Made by a program: the position numbers and the translations under genes. DNA of 64,000 bases from Mytilinidion resinicola. Its lineage: Eukaryota; Ascomycota; Dothideomycetes; Mytilinidiales; Mytilinidiaceae. Shown in pieces: positions 44,877 through 56,556 of the stretch (the stretch's first letter is position 1; each line of letters begins with the position of its first letter). The stretch covers positions 1,192,424 through 1,256,423 of the forward strand of contig NW_022985449.1 of assembly GCF_010093595.1 (NCBI RefSeq), read 5' to 3'. Under the pieces are notes generated by a model. The model searched no databases and was not told where the DNA came from. It saw only the letters and a list, made by a program, of their open reading frames with translations.

Positions 44877-46520
44877 CTATCTCCTTCGTCCAAAGCGACC
44901 TTTGCCTCCCTTTTGCTGGTCCTTCCCCTTGATCTTTAGCCTACGATAATTCGCATTCATCGTAGCGCCCGCTTTCCGGACAGCTTTACTGACTGCATTT
45001 GTCCCCTTCTGGGCTGGAGCAGCTTTCGTCTCTGTCTTAGCTTTGGGTTTCAGTGGATCCTTGGCCTTTGCGTGTCGAGTCTTCCTCTTCTTAGGGGTAT
45101 GAGAGTCGTTACTGAAGTCTGAGGCGCCGCCGTCGTCTGACGACTCTCCTCCGAATTCATCCGCAGAGCCCTTGTTTTCTGGGCTCTCGTTCGTTTGTGT
45201 GTCTGTGATGGCATCTGGACTATCCGAGTCATCTTGCACAGCCGGTTCAGGAGACTTGGACTTGCGTTTGGCAGCAACTGGGCGCACTGTTTGATGTTAG
45301 AAAATCTTTCTGCCTATACACAACCATAATACTTACTGTTCACTCTTCTCGTGGTCCGCTTCTGTCCCCTCTTCTTGTACGCTTTACGAGGATTCCCGTT
45401 CCTATCTAGTGCACCTAGTTCCTGCTGTGTCTCATCTTGATCCGATTCTTCTAATGCGTCAGGGCCAAGCTTCATGGGAACCTGACTATCCTCGACTAGA
45501 ACCTTCGGAGCAGGTTTCGCTTTAGGTATTGAAATACCCGCAGCCTCCATCTCCATCTCCCGCATCATCTCTAACTCTTCATCTAGCCTGTCCTCTTCTT
45601 GCCTCTCCGCCTCCTCTTCCTCCCTCTTCGCCTCCTCAACTCTTTCCTTCTCCTGGTTCTTCAGATTCTGTATCATACTACTCAGACTCCTTCCAAGTCC
45701 TCTCCGCTTCCACGGCGCAGGTCGCGGCGTCGATTCGTCCTCCTCAGCAATCATATCAAGCGGCCTAGTATCGCGTCGCAGGAACATTGGTGTCGAGCAG
45801 TGCTTCATCGTCGAAGATGGCGTGCCCTCCTCATCCCGCTTCCGCTTCTTCGGTGTCGCGAACTTGTCTAGCAAGAACCTCTTCCCTGCAGAAAGTGGCG
45901 TCCTGCTTCCTCGCGCCCGCTCCTCAACCGACAGCGCGTCTTCGGTTCCACTGTGGCTCTTACTCGGTGTCTGCATCACGTTTGTTCCCACGTCACCCAA
46001 AACTGTCCTTTGCGCTTTGATCGGTGTTTCCGAGGGGAGCAGATCGAAGAGACCGAGAACCAGTCCATCCTTCTGCGGGGTAGGTCCGATCTTCGAACGA
46101 ACATGTACTGGCGTGAAGAGGATTGAGGCCGATCCAGGGACATTCGCAGGGTCTGCATTCTCTACTTGCTCGTGTCTTGCGGGGGTGGTAGCGGGTTTGA
46201 AGAGCGGCTTCGAGGGAGTTCGGACATCACCGTCAATCGCTTTGCGTTTTCGCGGGGCTTTCGAGGGCGTTTGTGGGTCGGCCTTGCCCGCCAGAACATC
46301 TCGGAGCTTGTTATACTCCTTGTATTTCTGTGCTGTGTTCTAGTAAGCAGAAGTCTCGAAGATATGTGCATGCCGACGTACAAATGCTCGCGTTCGCTTT
46401 TATGTCCAGGCGGCCAGCTTTGCGGCCATTATGTGCAGCAGCAAAATCCTTCTCCCACAGCTTGAGCTCCTGCTTTAGAGTATTGCAGCGGTCGTTCGGA
46501 TCGGCGTTGGTGGTGGGCAT
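44877..46520 (-). CDS. sld2: DNA replication regulator Sld2
   Basis: Three exons, 46520-46382, 46332-45337 and 45286-44877, with 49- and 50-bp introns, phases matched, 514 residues. The N-terminal block (LKQELKLWEKDFAAAHNGRK; then QKYKEYNKLRDVLAG) is the conserved Sld2/DRC1 domain, related to the N terminus of RecQL4. The middle is rich in Ser/Thr-Pro sites next to basic residues (TPSK, TPLS, TPKKRK), the expected CDK targets whose phosphorylation drives Sld2-Dpb11 binding at replication origins. A glutamate-rich coiled region follows (about residues 270-310). The C terminus is basic (KKRGQKRTTRR; NYRRLKIKGK), another conserved feature. The gene acts in the nucleus at the start of S phase. 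The first intron is only 49 bp, near the lower limit here. Confidence 0.9.
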
Positions 46521-46789
46521 TTTGGTTCGGAGTGTAGGATCGGAGGTCGCGTGTTGATCGCGAAGTTCACCAGGGCGCGAAATACGCGCTACCCTTGTAA
46601 GAAATCACATTATGTAAGCATCCTGCCACACCTTCAGCCATAATTGTGAATTCGAATCCAATGTATATGCTGTTTCCTCTGCGGAAGCAGCCGCTGTCTA
46701 TCGTACACGATTGATATTCACAAACTCCGTCTGGAGCTCAGTAACATGCGCTGATGCCAAAAATGGAAACCCTAATTAAACCCAAGCCC

Positions 46790-48586
46790 CTAGTAGTGAA
46801 TTGCTTTGTCGTAAGTCGCCATTGCTGCCTCCTTGAAGGCCTCGCTGAGCGTAGGGTGCGCATGTGATGTACGGGCAACGTCTTTAAATAAGTTAGTAAC
46901 GACATATACAAGAGTCGTAGAACAAACATACCTTCGCAGCTTGCGCCGTATTCCAGAGCAAGGGTGGCCTCGGCAATCATCTCTCCAGCATTCGGTCCAA
47001 CAATGTGAACACCCAATATCCGGTCTGTCTCGGCGTCCGCGAGGAACTTCACAAGACCCTCCGTGTCCAGGTTCGTCTTCGCTCTCGAGTTCGCGGAGAA
47101 GGGGAATGAGCCGGTCTTGTATTTGACGCCCGCAGCCTTCAGCTCTTGCTCGTTCTGGCCAACCCAAGCAACCTCGGGATGAGAGTACATGACGGACGGG
47201 ATAGCTCCATAGTTGACATGTCCATAGCCCTTCGTAATGAACTCGACGGCAGCAACACCCTCCTCTTCAGCCTTATGAGCCAACATTGGCCCGAATGTGC
47301 AGTCACCAATGACTCGGATATGCGGGATCTTTGTGCGGAATTCCTGATCGATTACAAGGCGTCCCTTATCGTCGGCCTCTACGCCAATCTTCTCAAAGTT
47401 CAGGCCAGCAGTGTATGGGCGACGACCAATGGCAACGAGGACAACATCGGCATCGAGCTAGTAGTTTCGTAAGCTATGCGTCTTCCGAAATTGGGCAACG
47501 TTCTCTCTTACCAGCTCCTCTTTACCGCCCTTGGCAGCCTCAACATTGATCTTCACGGTCTCGCCGCTGTCGTCACCGCCCATGACCTTGGTGTTGAGCT
47601 TGAACTTCATACCCTGCTTGGTGAGAAGCTTCTGCGTCAACTTAGCGATTTCATTGTCCATGCCAGGCCCTCCAATCTGGCCCAAGAATTCGACAACCGT
47701 GACTTCAGCGCCGAGTCGAGACCAAACCGAACCCTATCGACCATTAGTAAAGAACATTCCCAAGTGCTCCCAGTTGCGACTCACCATCTCGAGACCGATG
47801 ATGCCACCTCCGATGACGACCATCTTCTTTGGGACCCTTTGTAGTGCGATTGCGCCTGTGCTTGTGATAATCTTCTCCTCGTCGATAGTCAGACCGGGGA
47901 ACGGTGTAGCTTCACTGCCGGTGGCAATGATGATGTTTTTTGCCTTAACAGAGGTCTCCCCGCCATCGAGCAGGTTGACTGCGATAGTGTGTTCATCCGT
48001 AAACGCTCCGGTGCCCTTGATGTATTCGACGTTGTTTTTCTTGAACAGGAATTCGATACCCTTGGTCAGACCCGACACCGATGTCTCCTTCGCCTTCATC
48101 ATCTGTGCCAGATTGAGCTTCACATCGCCGACGTCGATTCCACGGTTCTTCGTGTCGTGGAGGATGGAGTGGTACATATGCGAGTTGTTGAGGAGAGATT
48201 TCGAGGGGATGCAGCCGACGTTGAGGCATGTTCCTCCCAACGCGCCACGCTTCTCTATACACGCAACCTACGCGGAAATACATTAGCTTCGAGAGGATGC
48301 GATCGGGACAGTGCGAATACCTTGAGGCCTGCTTGTCCAGCCTTGATAGCTGCGACGTATCCCGCGACACCTCCGCCGATGATGACGAGGTCCTTCTCCT
48401 CTGCGAGATGATCAGCCGGTGCACATGGAAAAGCTTCGGAATATGCGCCTTACCAGCTTCTGTAGCATAACCCCTCCTTGAACGGTCCAGCATGTAGAAT
48501 GCTGAAGGGCGAATGCTGCTCTGGGCGCCACCGACGGGACGCAATAGCGACCTGGGGGCAGCCCGGGGGACCATGGAACGGAACAT
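46790..48586 (-). CDS. lpd1: Dihydrolipoyl dehydrogenase, mitochondrial (E3)
   Basis: Six exons: 48586-48454, 48400-48321, 48267-47785, 47733-47512, 47457-46932 and 46881-46790; introns are 50-54 bp, phases matched, 511 residues. Residues 1 to about 40 form a basic, Arg/Ser-rich mitochondrial presequence. The FAD site is [15 protein letters not shown], the redox-active disulfide is [16 protein letters not shown], the NAD site is [13 protein letters not shown], and the C-terminal HAHPTLSE carries the catalytic His of the dimer interface. The enzyme reoxidises dihydrolipoamide in the pyruvate, 2-oxoglutarate and branched-chain dehydrogenase complexes and in glycine cleavage, passing electrons to NAD+. 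Its full length and intact motifs indicate a working gene. The last exon is short (30 codons). Confidence 0.95.
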
Positions 48587-49128
48587 GACGAGTGAAGGGA
48601 GAGGGCAGGGACGGAAAGAGGAGAGGAAGAGCCGCGATTCTTACGGCTAGTGGATTGGAAGGGATCAATTGATGAAGGTGGTGACCGTGGCTATGTGTTT
48701 GGAGCTCCGGACGACAACTTTTCGGAGAGCCGGCGAGATCGCCTTCAGCCGGGAGCAGGTAAAACGGGGGACGCTTAGCAACACAATTCGCCTTGAGACA
48801 TTTGCATCTTGACGCACTCGGAAGAACGTTCCAGCAGTACGTATTTCAGTAATAGTAGTCTCATTCAAGCTATCTGAAGCTCAACATATTCTCCCCGTTA
48901 AATTGTTGGTCGTATTAACATTCAAGCTTCACTCTGTTTGGGTGACAAGTGCGGTCATTTTACCGTCCCCTAACCTGCGGCAAGTGGCGGCTGTAATTCA
49001 CGCTCGCATTGACCCGAATGATACTCCGTACTCGACCTTTATTAGTGCGCGACTTTTGAATATCATATTACTGATATAGAACGCTTTATTGGTATCTTCC
49101 ACGAGTGGCGCTGTGCGACATGACTCCG
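48587..49128. other. Intergenic stretch between lpd1 and sgd1
   Basis: Contains the lpd1 promoter and leader and the sgd1 3' region. Nothing else seen. Confidence 0.45.
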
Positions 49129-51812
49129 TCATTCCTTCACCTTCCCCGTGGCGATAACTGTCAGCGCTTCGACTACCACCTTACAAGCCCATCGAACAGT
49201 CTCCCTCTCCGATATATTGCCGGCTATTTCGCCTTTACCAACAACCTTCTTGAGGAAGTACTGGAGACCGCGAGCCATCTGAGGAGCTTCTCCGACTTTA
49301 CTGAATATATCGAGCAGTCCTTTCTCGTCTCTTTGATCGGCGGCATGCTTCTGGGACTGTAGGATGACGGTATTGAGCAAGACTTCCACGAATGTTTTCG
49401 TTTTCGGCTGGAGGTAGGTGAAGTTGAGGATCTAGCAGCATATTAGCTACTTGGCTTAATTTGAATTAGAACGAACATTTACCTTCAGTGACGTTAGGGG
49501 GACTCTGCCGTTGGCAATCAGTTCTCCAAACATCCTCCCAAGATTTGCAATCTTTCTAGTTGTCATGCTCTCATCGCCTTCGTCCTCTTGATCAGCTTCG
49601 CCATCTTTCTTCTCGCCCAGACTCTTGAAGATATCCCATAGGGCGAACTGGAAAGACTTTTTTACACCGCGGTCCGTGCAGACTTTCCGGGCGATCAGTG
49701 TGTAGTAAGGATTGTAGCTTTGTTCACTCCCGGCACAGTGGATCAGTACTCGTGCTATCTCAGGCTCCTGGGCTCGTTTTAGCCTTAAATTCAGTATTCT
49801 TACGTGCGCATCTTTGAAGTCTGTTGCAGACATGATGGTCACAAAGATAGCGCGTCGAATGTCGGTGTTCATCCGATGTTCCCTGGCGAGTTGTAGAAGA
49901 TTGGTAGTGCCATCGCCCTCTGAGGATATGATCTGCGTTGTCTCTTTGGATGCTCGGGACTTTAAGGTCTCTAAATCTGCCTGCTCGCCATCGTTCCTCC
50001 AACTTGCGCCCACGAGCCACCACTTTCCCCTCTTGTCGGTGTCTCTGATATCGGCCAGACCAATCCTCAGGGGTTCACTTGCTTTTATTGTGCCAGTGTT
50101 CAACGATCCTAGTGTCTTCTTCATTCGTATGGTGTGCTCGGAGATTACGGCAGAAGCGGCAACTCCAGTCTTGACTCGGTTGTTCTTAAGATTGTTGATA
50201 CTCTCTATCATAAACTTCGTACGGACCGAAAGGTTACCTTCCCCGCTTTTGGCTACCGCTTTTTGAAGCAATACGACGATATCTTTCAGCGAAGAAGGAT
50301 CATCTTGACGGAGCTGAGCTCCAGACACTGTTTTCAGATTAGTCTATGTTCAGCTACGAGGTTAAATAAGGGTAACGTTACTTTTGATGATCCTGAGAAG
50401 AAGCTCCGTATTCAAGTCCGAGAGTTCGTCAAGGAACAGCCGTATGTAGTCGAATACCAGGTTACTGCCAATCACATGAAAGTTATAGAGTTGAGCCATG
50501 AGCGAGATCAGATTTGTAGTCTGTTTCCCTCCAGCGTCGTTGCCCTGACTTCTTGAGTATTGGCTGTCAAATTCCGACACAATACGTTCTACAAGTTGAG
50601 CTCCAAAGTCCGTCCCAACAACTTTGTATACAGCCGTGATGAAACCCGCGTGCAAGATCAGGAATGTATCGTTGAGCGTAGTTTCATCGGAGAGCAGCCC
50701 AAGGAGTAGATCCATCAGCGTAGTACTAACGTAACTACGAGGGTTGTTTTCGTATATCTTTTCAATGTCTCGTAAGATTGTAATCAGGTTTGCTTCAGAG
50801 AGTCGATTTAGGAGACCTTGAACTTGTCGACGTAATCGTGATAGCGCTTCTGCGTCCGACGAGGGTGGTCTACGCAGTGAGGGTGGTATGTATTTGGCCG
50901 CTGGTAAGGTATTACTAGTCATGGGAGCGACGTAAGGGTTCTCTCGCACTCGAGGCTGTACAGGCTCGGGTAGATCCTCGGATTCGAAACCATCGGAGCC
51001 TTCCAAATCATCCTCACTACCATCATCAGATTGCTCATCAAGCTCTTCCTCAGTCGAGAACTCATCCTCATCTATATCCTCATCCATATTCTCTTCATCT
51101 AGAATATCGGAGTCACTATCGCTAGTCTCTTGAGCAGCAGCCCCCAGGGCTTTTCGGCGCTTACTTGCCAGCCATTCGTGATCTTCTGGTCTCTTTCTCT
51201 TGGTGGTGGGCTCCTCTGCTGAATCTTCACCGCTATCCAGATCCCCAAATAAATCTTCCAGACCGTCATCACCCGAGCTCTTTCTCTTCTTCCCTCTCAT
51301 CCCCAATTTCTTCTCCAATGCCGCAATTTCGGCGTCATCCTGAGCGAGCTTTTCTTTCACAGCACGAGGTACTCGAGGGGGTGGTGGTGGGGAGCGTGTG
51401 GTGTTTGAGGGTTTCCTGACGACATCCTCTTTTGTGGTACGTTTCAATATGGATTTGAGGGGTTTCGCTGTGGTGTTTTGCGTCTTCTGTACAGGCCTAG
51501 GTGGCGCGGGCTCTTCTAAGTCGCTATCGTTTTCCTCCTCGTCCTCCTCTGATACCGCAATATGGCGGGGCTGCGCGCCAGGTCTCCTCGAGCTCCCTAT
51601 CTTTTTGTGCACTTTCTTCTGCGCCCGTTTGGCTTTGCGACGCTCTTTTCGTCCGCCAGGCCCATTGCGCCCTCGGCCGCCTTTCCCGGTGGATCCTGAA
51701 GCTTGACGTTGGTTAGAAGACAGTAGACATAAGCGCATGCATATGAAATACCTCCAAACTGATCCCTCAGTTCCTTTGGCAGTTTTGGGCCAAGAAATTC
51801 TCGTTGGCGCAT
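49129..51812 (-). CDS. sgd1: Sgd1/NOM1 family ribosome-biogenesis protein
   Basis: Four exons: 51812-51752, 51701-50382, 50327-49483 and 49431-49129, with introns of 50-54 bp, phases matched, 842 residues. The N terminus is short and basic (MRQREFLGPKLPKELRDQFGG), followed by about 250 residues of alternating basic and acidic low-complexity sequence, typical of nucleolar proteins. The MIF4G domain starts at about residue 300 (KYIPPSLRR; LSRLRRQVQGLLNRLSEANL) and includes FGAQLVERIVSEFDS and RIIKMSGAQLRQDDP across intron 2. The MA3 domain follows from about residue 625 (DIRRAIFVTIMSATDFKDAH). Sgd1/NOM1 recruits partners in the nucleolus and is required for 18S rRNA maturation. Its start lies 208 bp from the divergent srp14 gene. 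Confidence 0.92.
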
Positions 51813-52020
51813 TGCGAATGTGGTGTTGAAGCGATCAAAAAAAGTTCGACGTCGGAGGTGCAAGAGCACCGCCGTTCTCCAACAAAACTCCCCGCAATCC
51901 CACCCACCTCAAAGTCGAATTTCCAGCACAATTCACCAGCAACCACACACAATCCCTGCTATATAAAGCTTCACGGATGGATATACAGGAGAGTTCTTCT
52001 TAGCGTCACACCACCAAACC
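51813..52020. promoter_or_regulatory. Divergent promoter, sgd1 / srp14
   Basis: 208 bases separate the opposed start codons. TATATAAA at about 51960 lies 60 bases before the srp14 ATG and could serve as a TATA element. Confidence 0.5.
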
Positions 52021-52501
52021 ATGGCGGAAGGCCACATCACCAACGCAGAGGCACGTTGCAAGTTCGACCTGAATCGAGTATCGTTAATCTAACACAGCCC
52101 AGTTCTTCACAAGACTCGCAGCCCTCCTAGACACTAACCGCGAAAAAGGCCATGGCTCTGTCTATCTCACACAAAAACGCATGGCCCTCTCCCCCGACGC
52201 CGCGCCGTCACCCACCAAAGTCGCGGACGACCCACTATGGGATACGCACCCCGCAAATCCTCTCCCTGTAATCGTCCGCGCAAGCGACACCAAGGAAGAT
52301 AAGGCGAAGGATGGTAGTAGGAGGGATAAGCCGAAGATAAAGTTCTCGACGATAGTTCAGCCGGATGCGCTGGATGCGTTCTATGCGCGGTATGCAGAGA
52401 CTTGCAAGGCGGGTATGTCGGCGCTGAAGAAGAGGGACCGGTCGAAGAGGAAGAAGGATAAGCGGAAGAAGGCGAAGACGGGGGATGAGAAGAAAGGATG
52501 A
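52021..52501 (+). CDS. srp14: Signal recognition particle subunit Srp14
   Basis: Exons 52021-52050 and 52103-52501 give 142 residues. The first exon codes MAEGHITNAE and the second FFTRLAALLDTNREKGHGSV, matching the Srp14 start and its GSVYLTQKRM strand. The remaining parts are IKFSTIVQPDALDAFYARY and MSALKKRDRSKRKKDK, the basic RNA-binding tail. Joining these in the conserved way needs an intron with a GC donor (GAG|GCACGT), branch CTAAC and acceptor CCCAG. A GT alternative shifted by four bases gives two extra residues and a branch site too close to its acceptor. Srp14 binds the Alu end of SRP RNA and slows elongation during secretory targeting. Confidence 0.9.
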
Positions 52502-52858
52502 GGCTGGTATGGATGCCGTTGTTCCGCTAAGCTCACATGCAAATCGCTATTAATTTAGCATAGCGTCAAAGGAGGAGAAGAATACGGCGGATTTCCAATA
52601 TGGTCATGATTGAATGATCACATAATGCTACACGAAAGGGGGACATATCACGGAAGAGGCAACAATTGGTCAAATCGGCTGACTGCAGGCGGACGCGTAT
52701 ACTGCGGGTATCATTGAAAGAATATCCCGCGATGTGCTAAACAATACAAGAAGTGAGGCTGTCCATAAGTCTAAGTATGCAACCTCGAGCTCAAAACAAA
52801 TGTGCATATCAGTCACTGGCTCAAGTCATCTGATCCCTCTTACATCCACTCTTTCTGT
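52502..52858. other. Convergent intergenic stretch
   Basis: Lies between the 3' ends of srp14 (+) and the DOPA-dioxygenase-like gene (-). Nothing seen. Confidence 0.45.
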
Positions 52859-53555
52859 CTAATTCAAGTTGCTCTTCAATGTCTTGAACAGAGCGAGATG
52901 CAGTGGCAATGGCTGGCCCATCCAAGTGGCTCGCTGAGTGTGATCCCGTTCATCTTCACCAGTGTTTGGATGAATGAGGGCAGAGAGAGGTCCGCGGTTT
53001 ATCACCAACCAAGGAATGAAAGCTCCAAACTGCTCTGGCGTGAACAAATTGACCTCGAACATGCCCTTTTACACGTGGTCAGTGTCTGCTTAGTTATAAA
53101 AAATTGAACGGCGCTACATACCGTTATATGTGGACCAATTGGCTTTTCCCAAACCTGGTAGATGCGCAACTCGGGAACTTTTAAAGGTTTCAGATTAGTT
53201 AAATCAGCAATTCAGCTGAAGTGGCATGCGTACACTCTCGTCGAACACGCTCCCATAGCTCCTTCGCAAACTTGGCTTGCTCCTCGTCGGTCTGGAGGAA
53301 GTAGATGTGGACGTCAAATCCTCCCCGGATCCCTTTAGTGATTGGGCCAGGGAAAGCTTCATACGCAGCACTCTTCTCTTTTGCTGGCGGATTGACGAAT
53401 GACTTTCCATCTTCGGCTCTCTCACTTTGAGTGAATGAGTAATTATCACGGTCAAATCGACCAGAATGGAATGATCATGCATACGTAGGAAGAGGAGGCA
53501 GGTCTCTAAAGCCTTCCAACGGCGACGGAAATTGGTAGAGGCTTGGATCTGACAT
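52859..53555 (-). CDS. DOPA 4,5-dioxygenase-family protein
   Basis: Four exons: 53555-53485, 53424-53234, 53177-53122 and 53065-52859, with introns of 56-60 bp, phases matched, 174 residues. The N terminus is short (MSDPSLYQFPSP). Then come GGFDVHIYFLQTDEEQAKFA, with the first conserved His, and PIGPHITGMFEVNLF, with the second. FGAFIPWLVINRGPLSALIH and NTGEDERDHTQRATWMG complete the pattern of the DOPA-dioxygenase family, known from Amanita betalain synthesis and from uncharacterised fungal and bacterial paralogs. The family cleaves catechol rings using iron held by the histidines. The true substrate here is unknown; most ascomycete members have no known role. Exon 1 to exon 2 is the least certain join. 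Confidence 0.88.
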
Positions 53556-54890
53556 TCTGCAGTGTGTGCTATTCTCTTGTTTCAGAAATAGAGGGTCTTA
53601 TAAATCTTGAAGTTCTTGAATTTGATGCTTCTATATTGCCCTCTTGAAGATGCTGTTTGTCAGCGCGGAATTGCCCACGACCGAGCTCCTTCCACTTTGT
53701 GTCATCAACAAATGTTGCAATGCTCGCGTGATCATGCTGCGGAATACGAGTGTTTAGGACGTAGAATACCTTCCTAGCTCGTTCTGCGGCCTCAACCCAC
53801 ACGTACGGCAAGACCTGGGCAGGCCAGCTTCTGCAATCAGCTCTGGTCAGTGTGCAGTGTGCAATTAAGGCTAGCCTAACCGCACCCAATCGTGCCAATG
53901 CCGCTAGTACTTATTTGGCGTTGGAGTGTGCGTTTTGACTCTAAACCCTGTTAGAATACGCGGGTGACAAAAAAGCCGTGCACCAAAACAACTTACCTCT
54001 TCAACCGCACATTAATTACACCGCAACTCACGAGACAACCACTTCTGGAAAATCGATAATTATGATCTTAAGAAGCATCTCAAATAGGTGGCATTCATTC
54101 TATCATTTTATCAAGTAATTCCAGCTTTCTGCGGCCGCAGAGCGTGGTGTTGTTGGGTGTCTTTTGCTGATCTAAGCGATTTAGCTGGTTTGGTGCACAG
54201 CCTGTGGACGCATGCTGTTTTAGCATATCTCGCAAATGCTGCGTAACAAAAGGCTTTTTAACCCTGCAAAGGCTATTCCGGCCAATCATACCTCTCATCA
54301 ACTTCCAGTACCGTACAGTAATCTGCCCTTGAAGCCACCTGCACGCTAACCACAGCATGCGTCCACAGGCTGTACGGCATTTTGTGTCGCCCGCGTGGGT
54401 AACTAACTATTCTTGCTAGGTTTACAAAGGGTGCGGCTCGCTGCATAATCAAACGGCCACCAAAATATAACTTTTCGTGATGGTATTCTACGGTCTCCCC
54501 CCATGTACGAGCTGCCCACGACAAGGGATTGTACACTGTAATTGTGTGGTGGGCAGCCCGTACAGGGGGCAGACAGTAAGCCTGGCAGTCCCCAGTCCCC
54601 AGCGATCTCCATTAACCTCAGCATATGCTATCTACTAAACCGAAGATGGCACATCTTCCGGTTGTGGCCACCTGCACTATCGCACTGCGGCTATCTGTCA
54701 AACCGCACCGTGGCTGCTTACTGAGTAGGTTGTATTGTGCCCAGCTGATAGCAGCTTTCGCTCAGTCCGCCGCTCAGGGACTATGATATAGAACTATAAA
54801 GCACGTTGAACCTCAGCTTCAGGTAGGAAGTTTTTGCTGATCTCAATTCTCATAATCGTCTTTCCAAACTATTCGTCTACGCCATCAAAC
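53556..54890. other. Intergenic stretch with inverted repeats
   Basis: No supported gene. The minus-strand frame 53569-53898 has no family match and lies in the leader of the DOPA-dioxygenase-like gene. A 21-bp perfect inverted repeat (54197-54217 and 54353-54373) and a second imperfect one (about 54502-54516 and 54547-54561, with CTGCCCAC/GTGGGCAG) occur here. Confidence 0.5.
54197..54373. repeat. 21-bp perfect inverted repeat with 135-bp loop
   Basis: Arms 54197-54217 (core CAGCCTGTGGACGCATGCTG) and 54353-54373 (its reverse complement) match base for base. No transposase or target duplication is evident. Confidence 0.85.
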
Positions 54891-56006
54891 ATGCCGATCT
54901 TCACCAAAGACTCAACCGGACCCGAAGTGGCCGCAGCTCTTGCTTCCTACATCGAGGGCAAGGTTATCATCATCACAGGATGCAGCCCCAACGGCCCGGG
55001 TGCCACAGCGGCATTGGCCATCGCACCACACCACCCAGCTTTGATCATCCTTACTGGAAGAACTCGCTCACTCATTGAGGAGACCGAGAGGGAAATTCTG
55101 AAAGAGACACCCGACGCCAAAACCAGGCTTCTGACCTTTGATTTTGCAAGTCTCGAGTCCGTTCGTGAGGCTGCGAAGAAAGTGAACAGATATTCAGAAC
55201 AAATTGACGTCCTTAACAACAACGCCGGGATCATGGCAACTCCGTTTGAGAAGACAGTTGATGGCATTGAGAGCCAGTTTGCTGTCAATCATCTTGGACC
55301 TTTCCTCTTCACTAACCTTGTCCTTGGAAAATTCCCCCGCGGTGGAAGGATTGTCAATGTCAGTAGCACGGCCTATCACTTCGGGGGGTTCCGATTCGAC
55401 GATCCGAACTTTGAGGTAAGTGCCTCTTCATAACGATCGAAGCTCGATTTCAGCTGACGATAAAGACCGAGCCGTACAACAAATGGCTAGCCTACGCACA
55501 GTCCAAGACCGCCAATATACTCTTCTCAGCAGCCCTAGCGGAGAGACTTGGACCGAAGAACGTCTTCTCGTTCTCGCTCCATGTCAGCGGTGGTATGTAT
55601 GCTGCCTTCTACACGAACAGTAGCTGACGCCCGCAGGTATCTACACCAATCTTGGGAAGCACATGACTGCTGAAGACCACGCGATGTGTAAGTATTCCAA
55701 TGAGGAGATCATGAACTAAACTAATAATTGCCATAGTATCCTCCGTCGCGATTGTTACACACCAGCAAGGCACGTCATCATACATTGCGGCCGCATTTGA
55801 TCCTGAACTTGAAGATAGATGAGAACCTAGACTCCTACACACACCCCCCTGGGACTAATACTACAATAGCAAGTGACGGTGCGTACTTGGAATATTGCAA
55901 ACCTGTCCCAACTAAAGAAGAGGCTCCATGGGCGCGAGGAAAGGAGAATGCGGATAAGCTTTGGGCACTTAGCGAGGATTTGGTTGGAGAAAAGTTTGAT
56001 GTTTGA
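54891..56006 (+). CDS. Short-chain dehydrogenase/reductase with a non-GT donor
   Basis: Five exons (54891-55415, 55466-55592, 55637-55687, 55737-55814 and 55870-56006), phases matched, 305 residues. The cofactor motif is IITGCSPNGPGA near residue 27, then LNNNAGIMA, VNVSSTAYHFGG and the catalytic AYAQSKTANILF (Tyr-x-x-x-Lys). Downstream VSGGIYTNLGKHM and FDPELE...SDGAYLEYC follow the family pattern. The enzyme should oxidise or reduce an alcohol or ketone with NAD(P)(H). The last intron (55815-55869) has a normal branch region and TAG acceptor, but its first two bases are AT instead of GT. If it is not removed, the frame hits a TGA within a few codons, losing the last 44 residues. The gene may therefore be recently damaged. 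Confidence 0.8.
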
Positions 56007-56556
56007 AGAGGTTATTCTGGGATGACTGCTCTCCTCGACCATATTATGCTTTGTTTCGTAGAGAGCAATCCAGCACTAGCTTGAGTGCCACTTTCGGGAG
56101 CTGGTCACCACTGTCAGGAGCAGCTCCGTCGCCATAAGCCGAATTTTCAAGAGGTAGCTCAGGTTCCGCTGTGTGAACTTTGACATCGCGCATAAATCAT
56201 GAAATCCCCTTGGGGCTCCCCGAGCCGTTGTAAAGGCATGTGCACAGACTTATGGCTTATCACTGTAACATCAAATGTCTGTCCCATTGCCCAACAATCA
56301 TAGAAGAGTAGAGTTAAAACGTCTGCGTCTTCAGTTTGGCCATTAGTCGTTGTAAGTTGCTATTGGTTCTAATTGGCTAGAAGGGGTAATGTCGATGCTT
56401 ATAAATAGGCCCTCTTAATTTCTATGAGAGCTAATTCACACTCCAACACTACCTGCTCACGACGGTTGTTCAGCTGCATAAGTCGCCTTCTCTTTCCTAA
56501 TCCAAGAACTTTATTTTGTGTGTTGATCCCATTTAGCCTTCTCGCGTGCCACCTAC
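56007..56556. other. Intergenic stretch
   Basis: Contains the 3' region of the dehydrogenase and the leader of the broken C6 regulator. Nothing else seen. Confidence 0.4.

Noticed and set aside
53569..53898. 109-codon minus-strand open frame in the DOPA-dioxygenase-like gene leader
   Set aside because: No family match and overlaps the likely promoter; composition not clearly coding.
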